A DNA stretch of 64,000 bases from Methylophaga marina (lineage in GTDB: Bacteria > Pseudomonadota > Gammaproteobacteria > Nitrosococcales > Methylophagaceae): the NCBI RefSeq assembly GCF_030296755.1, contig NZ_AP027741.1:1550001-1614000 (forward strand), given 5' to 3'. The notes under the pieces were generated by a model that did no database searches, had not been told where the DNA came from, and saw only the letters and a list, made by a program, of their open reading frames with translations. A program made the position numbers and the translations under genes. Positions within the stretch are counted from its first letter, which is position 1, and every line of letters starts with the position of its first letter. Positions 1-8,911 of the stretch are shown here, piece after piece.

Positions 1-1
1 T

Positions 2-736
2 CAACCGTTTGATATTGTCACTGACTTTTATGAAGATCATGCTGACGCTATTCGCATGATGAAAGTGCTGCATCATGTGCCTGAAGTCACACACCCAGAG
101 GTTGCTCACTACTCTCAGTCAACCGACTTTACCTGTGGGCCTGCTTGCCTAATGATGGCAATGAAAAGCATGGATGGTGAGTTAGCACTCACTCGTCAAC
201 TTGAATTGCAGTTATGGCGCGAAGCCACAACAATTTTTATGACCTCCGGTCATGGTGGCTGCAGTCCACAAGGCTTGGCTTTAGCAGCCAATCAGCGAGG
301 TTTGAAAACAACCCTTGTCTGTAACTCAGATGACATTCCCTTTATTAATGGTGTACGCAGTGAAGAAAAGAAGTCGGTTATTGAATGTGTGCACCAAGAT
401 TTTATCGAAAAAATAGCTGAATCTGATATTCAACAAATCAAAGCACCGGTTGATGCGGCGTTATTAAGCGAGTATCTATCTAAAGGGGCACTGGCGCTTG
501 TCTTGATAAGCTCATATCGTCTGAACCAAAGTAAATCCCCCCACTGGATTTTAGTCGTGTCTGTCTCTGATACCTTTGTGTATTTTCATGATCCGGATGT
601 GGACTGGGATGATAATAAAAGCGTGACAGATAGTGGTTATATTCCCGTTACACACAAAGAATTTAACCGTATGATTGGCTACGGCAAACCCCGTTATCAA
701 GCTGCTGTCATTGTCAGCCCATCCAATAAGAAATGA
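2..736 (+). CDS. GNAT acetyltransferase / peptidase C39-like fusion, C-terminal part (5' truncated by window)
   Basis: The frame is open from base 2. The residues before the first ATG (base 56) read QPFDIVTDFYEDHADAIRMMK, which resembles the end of a GNAT domain (FYEDHxDAxRMxK, as in RimI-like enzymes). I therefore infer that the gene starts outside the window and that the ATG at 56 is internal. A papain-like peptidase C39 domain follows: a Cys motif (STDFTCGPACLMMAM) about 40 residues in, a His region (SPHWILVVS) and an Asp (FHDPD) close behind. The family is known as GNAT/C39 fusions, often beside RimK-like ATP-grasp ligases; that neighbour cannot be seen here. The substrate is unknown. The domain call is firm and the fusion is likely. 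Confidence 0.75.
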   Translation, partial: QPFDIVTDFYEDHADAIRMMKVLHHVPEVTHPEVAHYSQSTDFTCGPACLMMAMKSMDGELALTRQLELQLWREATTIFMTSGHGGCSPQGLALAANQRGLKTTLVCNSDDIPFINGVRSEEKKSVIECVHQDFIEKIAESDIQQIKAPVDAALLSEYLSKGALALVLISSYRLNQSKSPHWILVVSVSDTFVYFHDPDVDWDDNKSVTDSGYIPVTHKEFNRMIGYGKPRYQAAVIVSPSNKK

Positions 737-782
737 ACTTTACTTCACTGCTGGCAGTCGGTTTTGCTTGCAGGAGATAACT

Positions 783-1244
783 ATGATCGAAAAACTAAAA
801 CAAATGTTTTCATCCACCTTGGGTGATAACACCGATGTCTATTTAGCGAATCAACAGCAGTCTAAAGTGCTGGCGGCGGTAGCATTAATGATTGAAATTA
901 TTGCGGTCGATGATGAAGAGCATGAGACAGAAAAGGCCATGCTTCGGCAGATCCTGGCAAGTCAATTTGATGTCGAAGATAGCGACGCTGAGAAATTGAT
1001 TGCCGAAGCTGAAAGAGCACATGATGAAGCCACTGACTTTTACCGCTTTACTGCCGACATAAATCAGCAATATAACGAACAAGAGAAAATCGAACTCATC
1101 GAAATGCTTTGGCTAATAGCCTGGGCTGATCACGAGCTACAAGATATTGAAGAACACGTGATTCGTAAGCTCGCCAGTTTGTTATACGTTTCCCACAAAG
1201 ACTTTATTGCTACTAAGCTCAAAGTTGTTGGCGAAGCCAGTTAA
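783..1244 (+). CDS. TerB-like (tellurite-resistance TerB family) protein
   Basis: This is a 153-residue, all-helical acidic cytoplasmic protein. It begins MIEKLKQMFSS after a good ribosome site (AGGAG, about 8 bases upstream); longer in-frame starts have no such site. The AAVALMIEIIAVDDEEHETEK stretch and the later LWLIAWADHELQDIEEHVIRKLA stretch are the paired acidic helices of the TerB fold, which binds metal in characterised members. It follows the C39 gene in the same direction, 46 bases downstream. TerB-like proteins often accompany envelope or stress modules, but the specific role here is unknown. Confidence 0.8.
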   Translation: MIEKLKQMFSSTLGDNTDVYLANQQQSKVLAAVALMIEIIAVDDEEHETEKAMLRQILASQFDVEDSDAEKLIAEAERAHDEATDFYRFTADINQQYNEQEKIELIEMLWLIAWADHELQDIEEHVIRKLASLLYVSHKDFIATKLKVVGEAS

Positions 1245-1341
1245 GGCTATAACAGCCCAATTATACTTCATGCTTTTTTAAAATAATCCTTATAAATCAA
1301 ACAGCCCGTTATTTTTATTATTGCTAAATTACTTCCAAAAC

Positions 1342-1360
1342 GATAATGCATCTCATTATC
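1342..1360. promoter_or_regulatory. Fur box upstream of the first fecI
   Basis: GATAATGCATCTCATTATC matches the 19-bp Fur consensus GATAATGATAATCATTATC at 15 of 19 positions, with both heptamer arms intact. It lies about 25 bases before the fecI start, so it should repress the fecI-fecR-fecA set under iron repletion. Confidence 0.85.
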
Positions 1361-1384
1361 AATTGTCACGTAATTCTATTCATA

Positions 1385-1881
1385 ATGGCTGTGCAATCGC
1401 TGGAATCGCTTTATACAGAACATCAAGACTGGCTTCAGGGCTGGATCCGTTCTCGTTTAAATCATGTTGAGCACGCGCAAGATTTAACGCAGGAAACCTT
1501 TATCAAGATATTGATGAAGGGGCGTGAGCATGAGTTGAGCTCACCTAGAGCATACTTAAGCAGTATTGCGCGTGGTTTGCTGGTGGATTTTTTCGTCGTC
1601 GCACAGTAGAGCAGGCTTATCTCGATGCGCTGGAAATAGAACCAGAGCAACATACGATGTCTGCAGAACAACACCATCTCATTATCGATACCTTGTTACA
1701 GATTGAACAAATGCTGGATGAGATGAGTGAGCGCGGACGACACATTTTTCTACTCGCTCAGCTTGATGGGCTGTCATTTGCTGAAATCAGTCGGCGCTTA
1801 AATGTTTCCGTGCCGACTGTTCGCAAGCATTTTATTCGAGCGATGACACAGTGTTTGTTATTGCTTGAGGACTCACCATGA
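1385..1881 (+). pseudogene. FecI-type ECF sigma factor, frameshifted
   Basis: The sequence encodes a 165-residue FecI-like sigma factor in two frames. The first part (MAVQSLESLYTEHQDWLQGW, then the region-2 segment AQDLTQETFIKIL) ends at a premature TAG after LLVDFF. The next frame continues FRRRTVEQAYLDALE into region 4 (LDGLSFAEISRRLNVSVPTV). The two other FecI proteins in this window have the uninterrupted motif IDVFRRRRVEEAYLE or IDLFRRRQIEAAYLE at this point. One T missing from the run at 1588-1593 (six, seven expected) explains the break. It is followed by fecR with an ATGA overlap. The lesion may be a sequencing error, in which case the gene is an intact cell-surface-signalling sigma factor. 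Confidence 0.85.
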
Positions 1882-2816
1882 AACTCACCGAAGATATCTT
1901 AACGCAGGCCGCCAGTTGGTTTGTGGATCTTCGAAGTGCACAACCTGGTGATGCCATTTATGAAGCACATCAGGCCTGGCTTGCGGCTGATAGTCGACAT
2001 TATGATGCCTGGAAACGGGTGGAACGTTTACAAAAACAATTGAAAATTGTCCCCAATGAAGTCAGGCAGAGCACGCTGGAAAAGGCACGTCAGTCTCGTC
2101 GTCAATTAATCAAAACATTGGTTGTCGTTTTAAGCGTGGGTGGTGCTAGTGGCGTGGCCTATAAACAACGAACTTTTTCTACTTGGATGGCACAATATCG
2201 TACGGGGACGGGTGAACGTAAAACAATACAGCTGGCAGATGGTAGCCAAGTATCACTTAATACCGATACGGCTCTGGATGTGAATATCAGTGAGCATGCC
2301 AGAGAGTTAATACTCTATCGTGGTGAGATTCTTGTTGAAACAGGCAAACAGATGCCTGAGCAAGACTTTATTGTAAAAACGGCACAAGGAACAGTCAAAG
2401 CGCTCGGCACCCGCTTTCAGGTTCGATGTCATGATGATGTAACCTGGGTCGGCGTTAGCCAACATGCGGTGGAAGTTATGCCGGAAAAAGCCAGTAAAGC
2501 CGTCAAAGTTCAAGCCGGCCACTGCATGCGTTTTAACACATTGAAACACGGTTCGTTGAGTTTGATGCCCGTCAATATGGATGCCTGGACACAGGGGATG
2601 TTGATTGTCAGCAACTGGCGACTGGATCAATTTTTAAACGAACTCGGCCGTTATCACAAAGGAACATTACATTGTGATGCTGGCGTTGCATCACTTCGTA
2701 TCTCTGGGGCGTTTAATATCAATGACACCCGTTCTGTATTAGAAAATCTCAGTAGCACTTTGCCAGTCAAAGTCCGCTATTTCACGCGTTTCTGGGCACA
2801 AGTTGAACCTGTCTGA
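1878..2816 (+). CDS. FecR-family anti-sigma factor / signal transducer
   Basis: The product has 312 residues. The N-terminal cytoplasmic FecR_N (DUF4880) domain has AASWFVDLRS and the conserved AWKRVERLQ helix. A twin-arginine-like SRRQLIK motif comes before one membrane segment (about residues 76-95). The periplasmic FecR domain contains LADGSQVSLNTDTALDVN and the C-terminal STN-interacting part (ISGAFNINDTRSVLENLSS). FecR proteins hold and activate FecI when the receptor plug domain signals ligand. The start overlaps the fecI stop (ATGA), and the receptor follows after about 100 bases. The gene is intact, unlike both neighbours. Confidence 0.93.
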   Translation: MKLTEDILTQAASWFVDLRSAQPGDAIYEAHQAWLAADSRHYDAWKRVERLQKQLKIVPNEVRQSTLEKARQSRRQLIKTLVVVLSVGGASGVAYKQRTFSTWMAQYRTGTGERKTIQLADGSQVSLNTDTALDVNISEHARELILYRGEILVETGKQMPEQDFIVKTAQGTVKALGTRFQVRCHDDVTWVGVSQHAVEVMPEKASKAVKVQAGHCMRFNTLKHGSLSLMPVNMDAWTQGMLIVSNWRLDQFLNELGRYHKGTLHCDAGVASLRISGAFNINDTRSVLENLSSTLPVKVRYFTRFWAQVEPV

Positions 2817-2919
2817 ATATTTTTTTGTTTAAGGGGGTTAACGATTCTGCTGTGTCGTTCGGCCTGTTAGATAGCAGCGTTATCGCAACGCTAATATCCA
2901 TTAACTAACAGGACTAGTG

Positions 2920-5354
2920 ATGAAACACACCACTTTCTTACCTTTAACGTTGTCGCCATTAAGCCGACAACTCATCATGGCAGGGATGTTAACGACCGCC
3001 ATGGTGAGCACTGATCTCACAACCAACCTCAGCTATGCAGACAGTATGACTCAGCAACAAAGCTTTCATATTCAAGCAGGCTCACTCGAGTCGGCACTCA
3101 ATCAATTTTCTGTGCAGAGTGGGATTACCGTCTCGTTTAGCCCCGATGTAGTGGCAGGCATCCAGACCTCAGCTTACCAAGGGACTAAAGCGCCATCCTC
3201 GTTATTGAGTGTACTATTAGCTAATACAGGCTTAGAGGCGACCTTACTCTCCAATGGCAGTTACTCTATCGTCAGAAAATCAGTCCCCGTTGCTGTCACA
3301 CCCAAGCAGAAACAGAGTGTCGAGCTGGATGATATGTTGATTACTTCGACACGCTCTGACACCCAGCTAAAAGATTCGCCACAAGTGGTGACGGTGATTA
3401 ATCGTGCTCAGATTGAGCAGCAGATGGAAATGAGCAGTGATAGCTCTCAAATTTTGAGTAATTTGTTACCTTCATTTTCACCCAGCCGTCAGAAGCTCAC
3501 CAGTGGTGGTGAAACCTTCCGTGGTCGTTCGCCGTTATTTTTGATTGATGGTGTGCCTCAGAGTAACCCACTACGTGATGGTCAGCGTGATGGTCACACC
3601 ATTGATATGTCCATGGTGGAACGCGTTGAAGTGATTCACGGTGCCAGTGCTATTCATGGGCTTGGCGCAACGGGTGGTATTATCAACTTTATTACCCGCC
3701 GCCCAAGTCAGGATTCACTCAAACAAAGTCTGAATGTGCAAATGACCACACCAACCGGCGAGTTTGGTGATGAAACGTCGGGTTACCGTACAGATTACAA
3801 TCTGAGTGGTAGCAAAAATGATTTCGAATATACGCTTGGCCTAAGTTACGAAAGACAAGGTGTGTTTCTGGATGCCGATGGTACCGAAATTGGTGTCGAT
3901 AATGTGCAGGGCGATATCATGAACTCCAAGAGTTACGACCTGTTTACCAAGCTGGGTTACTGGATAAATGATGATCAGCATATAGAAGCTTCTCTAAATC
4001 GTTATCAAGTCAAAGGTGGCAATGATTACATTAGCGTCGACGGTGATATTGAGAAAGGTATACCCACCACCTCAGTCAGGGGAACCCCAGTCGGCGATGC
4101 GCCATATATCAGAGTCTTAACTACCAGCCTCAAATACCAGAATTATGATTTGGCGGGAATGGAGTTTACTGCCCAGGCCTATCGTCAGGAGTTTGAAGCT
4201 TTATATGGGGCACTAGCATCCAGTAGTTTCGAAGATCCTGTTTTGGCACCTGATAGCATTGATCAAACTCAGATTGAGTCAGTGAAGAAAGGGGCGAAAT
4301 TCACCTTTGTTAAAGATGGTTTATTGGAAGACAGATTGAAAGTCACGACTGGTTTGGATTTGATTGAGGACAGCTCATTACAAAATCTGGCCATGACAAA
4401 CCGTAATTATGTACCGGAAGTGGTCTATAAAAATTATGCACCTTTCTTGCAACTACAGTTGCAACCTATAGACGCCGTTGTATTACATGCTGGGGTTCGT
4501 TATGAGCACTCGGAGCTGGACGTCGATGACTTCACTACTGTTTATGGCAAGGGCAGTGTTGATGTCAAAGGGGGAATCCTGATTTCAGTGAGACCTTGTT
4601 TAATGGTGGTATCGTCGTTAGTCCTCTGTCCTGGATGAGCGTGTTTGCGAATTACTCAGAAGGCTTTGGTATGCCTGATGTGGGGCGTGTCTTACGCGGT
4701 GTGAGTGTCGCTGGCCTGAGTGTGGATAGTTTGCTGGATCTAGAACCCATTCTGACGACTAATAGAGAAATTGGTTTACGGTTTGACTGGGACACTGTTG
4801 ACTTTGAGATCAGCTACTACGAGTCAGACTCTGACTTGGGCTCGCATCTCTCTGCTAATGCCGATAAAACAGAATATTTTGTGAATCGTGAAAAAACAGA
4901 AATCAATGGTGCTGAGGCTAACTTAGGCTGGAAAATGAATGATGACCATAAACTCAACTTGGCTTATTCCTATATTCGTGGCCGTTACGACAGCAATGAT
5001 GATGGCAAAGTCGATACTGATCTCAATGGTCAAAATATTCCACCGAACCGTTTAATTGCTAGCTGGCAGGCAGAATGGACACCAAAGCTGTCGTCATTTG
5101 TACAAGCCAGTTACAACTTCGATCGTAACTTTGATGAAGAGCCGGGGAAGGATGAAGAGCAGTTCAAATCCTATGGGCTAATTGATGCCACCATGGCCTA
5201 TAAACTCTCTGCTGGTAAGCTTCATGCTGGTGTCACCAACCTACTGAATAAGGATTATTTCAGCTACTCATCACAAACCAGTTATGGCTCAGATACTCGT
5301 AACTTCAAAGGTCGAGGTAGAACCTTAACAGTAGGGTATTCATTAGACTTTTAA
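2920..5354 (+). pseudogene. FecA-like TonB-dependent receptor with STN signalling domain, frameshifted
   Basis: Read across one frameshift this encodes about 811 residues: a signal peptide, an STN domain (FHIQAGSLESALNQFS, about residues 50-110), a TonB-box and plug region (TSTRSDTQLKDSPQVVTVI; RVEVIHGASAIHGLGATGG), a 22-strand barrel and a C-terminal strand ending GYSLDF. The frame breaks after VDVKGG at a G run (4570-4574, five G; six would restore NPDFSETLFNGGIVVSPLSW). The upstream frame then stops at 4638. The ATG at 2920 is preferred over the GTG three bases earlier. The receptor would pair with the adjacent FecR. The substrate is not readable from sequence. The lesion is a real mutation or a homopolymer error. 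Confidence 0.88.
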
Positions 5355-5361
5355 TGAGAGT

Positions 5362-5397
5362 AAAAAAGCCACCACTTCTGTGGTGGCTTTTTTTAGA
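5362..5397 (+). terminator. Rho-independent terminator after fecA-like receptor
   Basis: The stem GCCACCAC/GTGGTGGC with a TTCT loop is preceded by A6 and followed by T7, eight bases after the receptor stop. The A and T runs make it able to work in both directions. Confidence 0.92.
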
Positions 5398-5437
5398 GGT
5401 TAACCTTTGATAAGAGGCTGTCAGTTGGGCGTCGTCA

Positions 5438-5803
5438 TTAATGGCTAGTAAAGCGAGATGGTTCATTTAATCTGCTTGCCCAATGACCATTGTGCTGAAG
5501 TGTGCAGTTTTCCTCAGTATCGTAGCTCACATGATCGGCTAGGCGTTTTAACTTGATATTACGTTTCTTAAGCTCCGATTCAATGAGTAATAGCAAACGG
5601 TCGTGCTTATCTGATTGAAGGTAGTTGTCCAAACTCTCATTGTCATCAAACACACAGATGATCTTTAGGCTGTTGGGATAGTTGTCATAGTTCACTAAGT
5701 GGGTTAACCACTCAAAGCCATGGATATCTTTTAATGCTTGCTCACATACTTCGGTGAGGAGTAGTCGTAAGGCATTGTCTAATTTTTTATCTGTTTTACG
5801 CAT
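5438..5803 (-). CDS. Conserved hypothetical protein (MRKTDKKLDNALR family)
   Basis: This is a 121-residue soluble, charged protein. The N-terminal MRKTDKKLDNALRLLLTEVCE and the GFEWLTHLVNYDNYPNSLKI segment resemble a small family common in marine gammaproteobacteria that databases often label 'Fis family', although I see no Fis helix-turn-helix here. There is no signal peptide or membrane segment. It stands alone between two terminatable units, 58 bases downstream of the PPOX gene start side. Function unknown. Confidence 0.6.
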   Translation of the reverse strand: MRKTDKKLDNALRLLLTEVCEQALKDIHGFEWLTHLVNYDNYPNSLKIICVFDDNESLDNYLQSDKHDRLLLLIESELKKRNIKLKRLADHVSYDTEENCTLQHNGHWASRLNEPSRFTSH

Positions 5804-5861
5804 AATGTGGGTAAGTCTAATAGCCCTAGCTTGTGCTTAAAGATATGGTCTGCGACAAAGC

Positions 5862-6527
5862 TTACGCCTTGTCATCACCTGATTGAATATAGCTAAACCA
5901 TTCTTCAATTGGCATGGTGCCCCCTTCTTCGGCTACCTGGTTTAATTCATGCTCACGTAATACATCTTGCAGGCTATCAATACGTTTCCAGGTGGCGATA
6001 GGTGTTTTGTATTCCTCTTTAGGAATATAACGTGACTCTTTCACTTTTTGATAACGATGAACATAGCGCGGGCAGTTTTGCCATAGTTCAGAAACGGTTA
6101 CGCGTACCACCATTTCGGCTTCTTTCCATTCTTTTATCAGTGGATCGTTATTCGATGCTGTTGCTGTACCCTGCACACGAATGCGATGCGGTGTCTCAAA
6201 ATTAATAAACAATAAACCGACTTCTGGATTGCCCTGAATATTGCCCATGGAGTAATACATACCATTGCCGTCATAGCTGGGAAACGCAATGGTTTTCTCA
6301 TCCAACACTTTGATAAAACTGCCGGCTTCACCGCCTTTATAAGACACCGTTGGCCGACCACGCTCATCCACCGTTGTCAGAAAAAACATATCACGGCTTT
6401 CGATAAAGTCTTTGGCCATCTCATCCACTTCTGTGACTAGCGCCACTTCCTCGACCCGATCGGCCATCTCCCGGCTATTGAATAAGTCCTGAAGAGCCCG
6501 ATGTTTTTCGTTATAGAGTCTGCTCAT
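5862..6527 (-). CDS. Pyridoxamine 5'-phosphate oxidase (PPOX) family flavoprotein
   Basis: The product has 221 residues. The split-barrel FMN-binding core reads FIESRDMFFLTTVDERGRP, then SYKGGEAGSFIKVLD, then YSMGNIQGNPEVGLLFINFE, the pattern of PPOX-class proteins annotated as flavin-nucleotide binding. The C-terminal tail includes SELWQNCPRYVHRY, typical of the subgroup with a conserved NCPRY motif. The likely role is an FMN-dependent oxidoreductase of unknown substrate; true PNPOx activity is unlikely because the PLP-binding signature is absent. It is separated from its neighbours by about 60-115 bases and is probably its own transcription unit. Confidence 0.85.
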   Translation of the reverse strand: MSRLYNEKHRALQDLFNSREMADRVEEVALVTEVDEMAKDFIESRDMFFLTTVDERGRPTVSYKGGEAGSFIKVLDEKTIAFPSYDGNGMYYSMGNIQGNPEVGLLFINFETPHRIRVQGTATASNNDPLIKEWKEAEMVVRVTVSELWQNCPRYVHRYQKVKESRYIPKEEYKTPIATWKRIDSLQDVLREHELNQVAEEGGTMPIEEWFSYIQSGDDKA

Positions 6528-6642
6528 AGTGTTTCTCTCTGTGTGTTTCTATTTATTTTTGATAAGCCTTCACTGTACTGTACAAAAACAGTGGATGCCA
6601 ATAGTGAAAACACGATCAGAAAACGTCGACAAAATGCCCGTT

Positions 6643-8277
6643 TTATACAGAGCGAATGGCTGGACGGTATGACCAGACGCTGTCGGTGACTTGACTATGA
6701 TACACGCGTTGAGATGTTGCTTTGGCAAGCATGATAAAACTCACAGCTAGCATGAGTGCCACACTATCCACCATCAAAGTGTCCAGTTCAGTATGCATCC
6801 ACAGCCCTGTTGATGGAATGAGGATGCTCAGTAAGCTGGTAAGTGGCATCGCAGCAGTAAGCATAGAAGCTAAGTACAGCAACTCAACCAAACTCCGGGC
6901 AGCACCACGTATGAAGCTCCATGCGATTGCGGCAAAAAACATAAAGTAATACACCCATTGGAAATGAGCGTAGGTGGCCTGGGACTCTAATGCTAACCAT
7001 TTACTGCTGGCAAGCATCAAAGAAATGCCACAGACACTGCCCAGGCAAATGCCAACCGTGAGTGAGGCCATCACTTTTACATCTTTTCGTTGAGTGAATA
7101 ATGTTCCATCGGGCTTACTTCGGCGACGGCGGTTTTCCACCCAGAGTAAATTACCAGTATAAAACAGCCATGCTCCGGCTAGACCCAGAATGAAATATGC
7201 CCAACGTATAGGTGAGCCGCCAAAGGTAGCAAAATGCAAAGCAAAAAAACTACTGACTGCTACCATTTCTCCCGGCTGCTGGCCTGGTAAATAATCGGTC
7301 GATTGCACTTCTCCCGAATATGGATTGATCGCAATGAAGCCTCCCGGAGCCCGGGGAGCAATGGCATGTGCTTCATGCCCCCAGATCATGACACTAGCTC
7401 GTGGTGTGGTTATACCTGAATATTGCAGCTGATAAGGTTCGAACGACGGCGCCACTTCTCTGGCGGTGGCCAGCAATCGTTCTGGTGACAACATCATTGC
7501 AGGATCAGTACTTTGTTCAGGATTCGGCTTCGGGGCACTTGAAAATAACGCCTGACGTAACTGGCCTTCATGAATGAGTTTATCCTGAGCGTCATAGATA
7601 AGATCATGGTAGGCAAAACCAAAAGCTGTGATCGCCATAATCAAGTGAAAGGGCAAACTGGTCACACCGACCACATTATGGGCATCGAGCCAGACCCGTT
7701 TTGGTTTTCTTCCCAGACGGAACGCAAACAGCTCTTTGACCAGAATAGGTAGCAGAATAATCAAGCCTGATACCAGTGCCAAGACATACAAAATGGCAAA
7801 AACACCCATAATCCAGCGATTAGGATCACTATCAACCGGCAGACCAACCACCCGGTGCAGGGTATCAATAAATTGAGCAACAGGGGCTGGGCTGACTTCT
7901 TCTGTGACGAGTGTTTGCTGTTTATCTAAATGGGCGCTGAAGTAACGCAGTGAGGACACATCATGATCGCCGCCTTTGTCACCTTCAACTGTCCACATGA
8001 TCTGATGAGTGTGATGTGTTTCGGGGTCTAAATTCACTTGTATATTTCGTGCGGCGGATGGCTCTGACTCAACCAGCTGATCAAGCACAGAGGGTATTTT
8101 TTCTAGATCAATACGCTCTGATTGCTGAATAGGCGGTGTAGCCCAATGGGTAATGGGTTCTTTAAAGATGGTTAATGCACCAGCATAAAAAGCGATGAAC
8201 AATGCCATGCCGCTGATAATACCCACCCAGGTGTGCAGCGATTTATAGGTACGAATAATGTCTGCTTTTACTTTCAT
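6643..8277 (-). CDS. PepSY-associated TM-helix protein (PiuB/FoxB-like iron-uptake membrane protein)
   Basis: The product has 544 residues. The N-terminal TM helix (LHTWVGIISGMALFIAFYAG) carries the typical H-W-G motif of PepSY_TM proteins. A periplasmic PepSY region follows, then FIDTLHRVVGLPVD, further TM helices with HNVVGVTSLPFHLIMAITAF, and a C-terminal four-helix set. Family members are inner-membrane proteins linked to ferric-siderophore reduction (FoxB, PiuB). It is the last gene of a leftward siderophore operon (receptor, DUF3325, DUF3649, PepSY), 12 bases after DUF3649. The conserved histidines could ligate haem. Confidence 0.9.
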   Translation of the reverse strand: MKVKADIIRTYKSLHTWVGIISGMALFIAFYAGALTIFKEPITHWATPPIQQSERIDLEKIPSVLDQLVESEPSAARNIQVNLDPETHHTHQIMWTVEGDKGGDHDVSSLRYFSAHLDKQQTLVTEEVSPAPVAQFIDTLHRVVGLPVDSDPNRWIMGVFAILYVLALVSGLIILLPILVKELFAFRLGRKPKRVWLDAHNVVGVTSLPFHLIMAITAFGFAYHDLIYDAQDKLIHEGQLRQALFSSAPKPNPEQSTDPAMMLSPERLLATAREVAPSFEPYQLQYSGITTPRASVMIWGHEAHAIAPRAPGGFIAINPYSGEVQSTDYLPGQQPGEMVAVSSFFALHFATFGGSPIRWAYFILGLAGAWLFYTGNLLWVENRRRRSKPDGTLFTQRKDVKVMASLTVGICLGSVCGISLMLASSKWLALESQATYAHFQWVYYFMFFAAIAWSFIRGAARSLVELLYLASMLTAAMPLTSLLSILIPSTGLWMHTELDTLMVDSVALMLAVSFIMLAKATSQRVYHSQVTDSVWSYRPAIRSV

Positions 8278-8289
8278 GTGGGAGTCATC

Positions 8290-8571
8290 TCAGAAGGATT
8301 TAAATAAAAAATACAGTGCATACAGCACAACATTAGTTAGTCCCAGCCAAAACCAGGCACGAGCACCAGAGCGAAACAAAAAACAGGTGCTGAGAATGGT
8401 GAGCCAGATAGGGCCAAGTAACCACATGATTAATTGAGCTTCACCACTTCGACCTATCTGTAGTGGCAAAAGAAAAAACAAACCGCATATCGACATCGCA
8501 GCAAAAAAGCCTAAGACGATGCCGGCTAGGGATTTACTGATCCAGTCTGCTCGAAATGGCGTGCTTGTCAT
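8290..8571 (-). CDS. DUF3649-like small iron-uptake membrane protein
   Basis: The product has 93 residues and starts MTSTPFRADWISKSLAGI. The ATG overlaps the stop of the upstream DUF3325 gene by one base, which fixes the start; the longer open frame upstream is the antisense shadow of that gene. Three hydrophobic helices (IVLGFFAAMSICGLFFLLPL; MWLLGPIWLTILSTCFLF; WFWLGLTNVVLYALYFLF) make an inner-membrane protein. The position between DUF3325 and a PepSY protein is typical of siderophore receptor operons in Pseudomonas and Xanthomonas. Molecular function is unknown; the DUF number is assigned mainly from context. Confidence 0.75.
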   Translation of the reverse strand: MTSTPFRADWISKSLAGIVLGFFAAMSICGLFFLLPLQIGRSGEAQLIMWLLGPIWLTILSTCFLFRSGARAWFWLGLTNVVLYALYFLFKSF

Positions 8572-8843
8572 TAGCGTGCTCTCCTCAGTGATTTCCAGGC
8601 ACCTATATAGGGGAATAAGACCAAGAGAAGCATTACCCATATCAGCATCATGAACACACCTGCTACGAGCTGCATGGTGGTGATGACTAATATCAGGCTT
8701 ATACTCATTAATAAAAGCCCAATTCGCCTTAAATAGGATGCAGGCCAGACCTTGCTCAACCAAAGTTGATGCCGCGAGGCTAAATAAACACACACACTTC
8801 CGCCGAACGACAGCATTAGCGCAATATAAGGATAAATGGTCAT
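8571..8843 (-). CDS. DUF3325 family membrane protein
   Basis: The product has 90 residues and three TM helices. The N-terminal helix (LMLSFGGSVCVYLASRHQ) and the RRIGLLLMSISLILVITTMQ helix fit DUF3325, a small inner-membrane family found between a TonB receptor and a PepSY protein. It is translationally coupled to the next gene (TAATG overlap) and lies about 70 bases after the receptor stop, past a hairpin that could attenuate expression. Confidence 0.8.
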   Translation of the reverse strand: MTIYPYIALMLSFGGSVCVYLASRHQLWLSKVWPASYLRRIGLLLMSISLILVITTMQLVAGVFMMLIWVMLLLVLFPYIGAWKSLRRAR

Positions 8844-8865
8844 ACTTTGGGATCTCTAAAAATAA

Positions 8866-8890
8866 AAGCAGCCGTCAATAACGGCTGCTT
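8866..8890 (-). terminator. Hairpin terminator/attenuator between receptor and DUF3325
   Basis: AAGCAGCCGT and ACGGCTGCTT form a perfect 10-bp stem with a 5-base loop. On the minus strand it is followed by TTTTATTTTT. It sits 22 bases after the receptor stop and would lower transcription into the three membrane genes. Confidence 0.8.
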
Positions 8891-8911
8891 GGTTTTACCC
8901 GTGACTAAGGC

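Noticed and set aside
2307-2630. 107-residue open frame opposite fecR
   Set aside because: It is antisense to a well-supported fecR gene, has no ribosome site and no recognisable motif.
4596-5354. Separate 252-residue gene after the fecA-like receptor
   Set aside because: It is the C-terminal barrel half of the same receptor; one base in the G run joins the two halves into a family-length protein.
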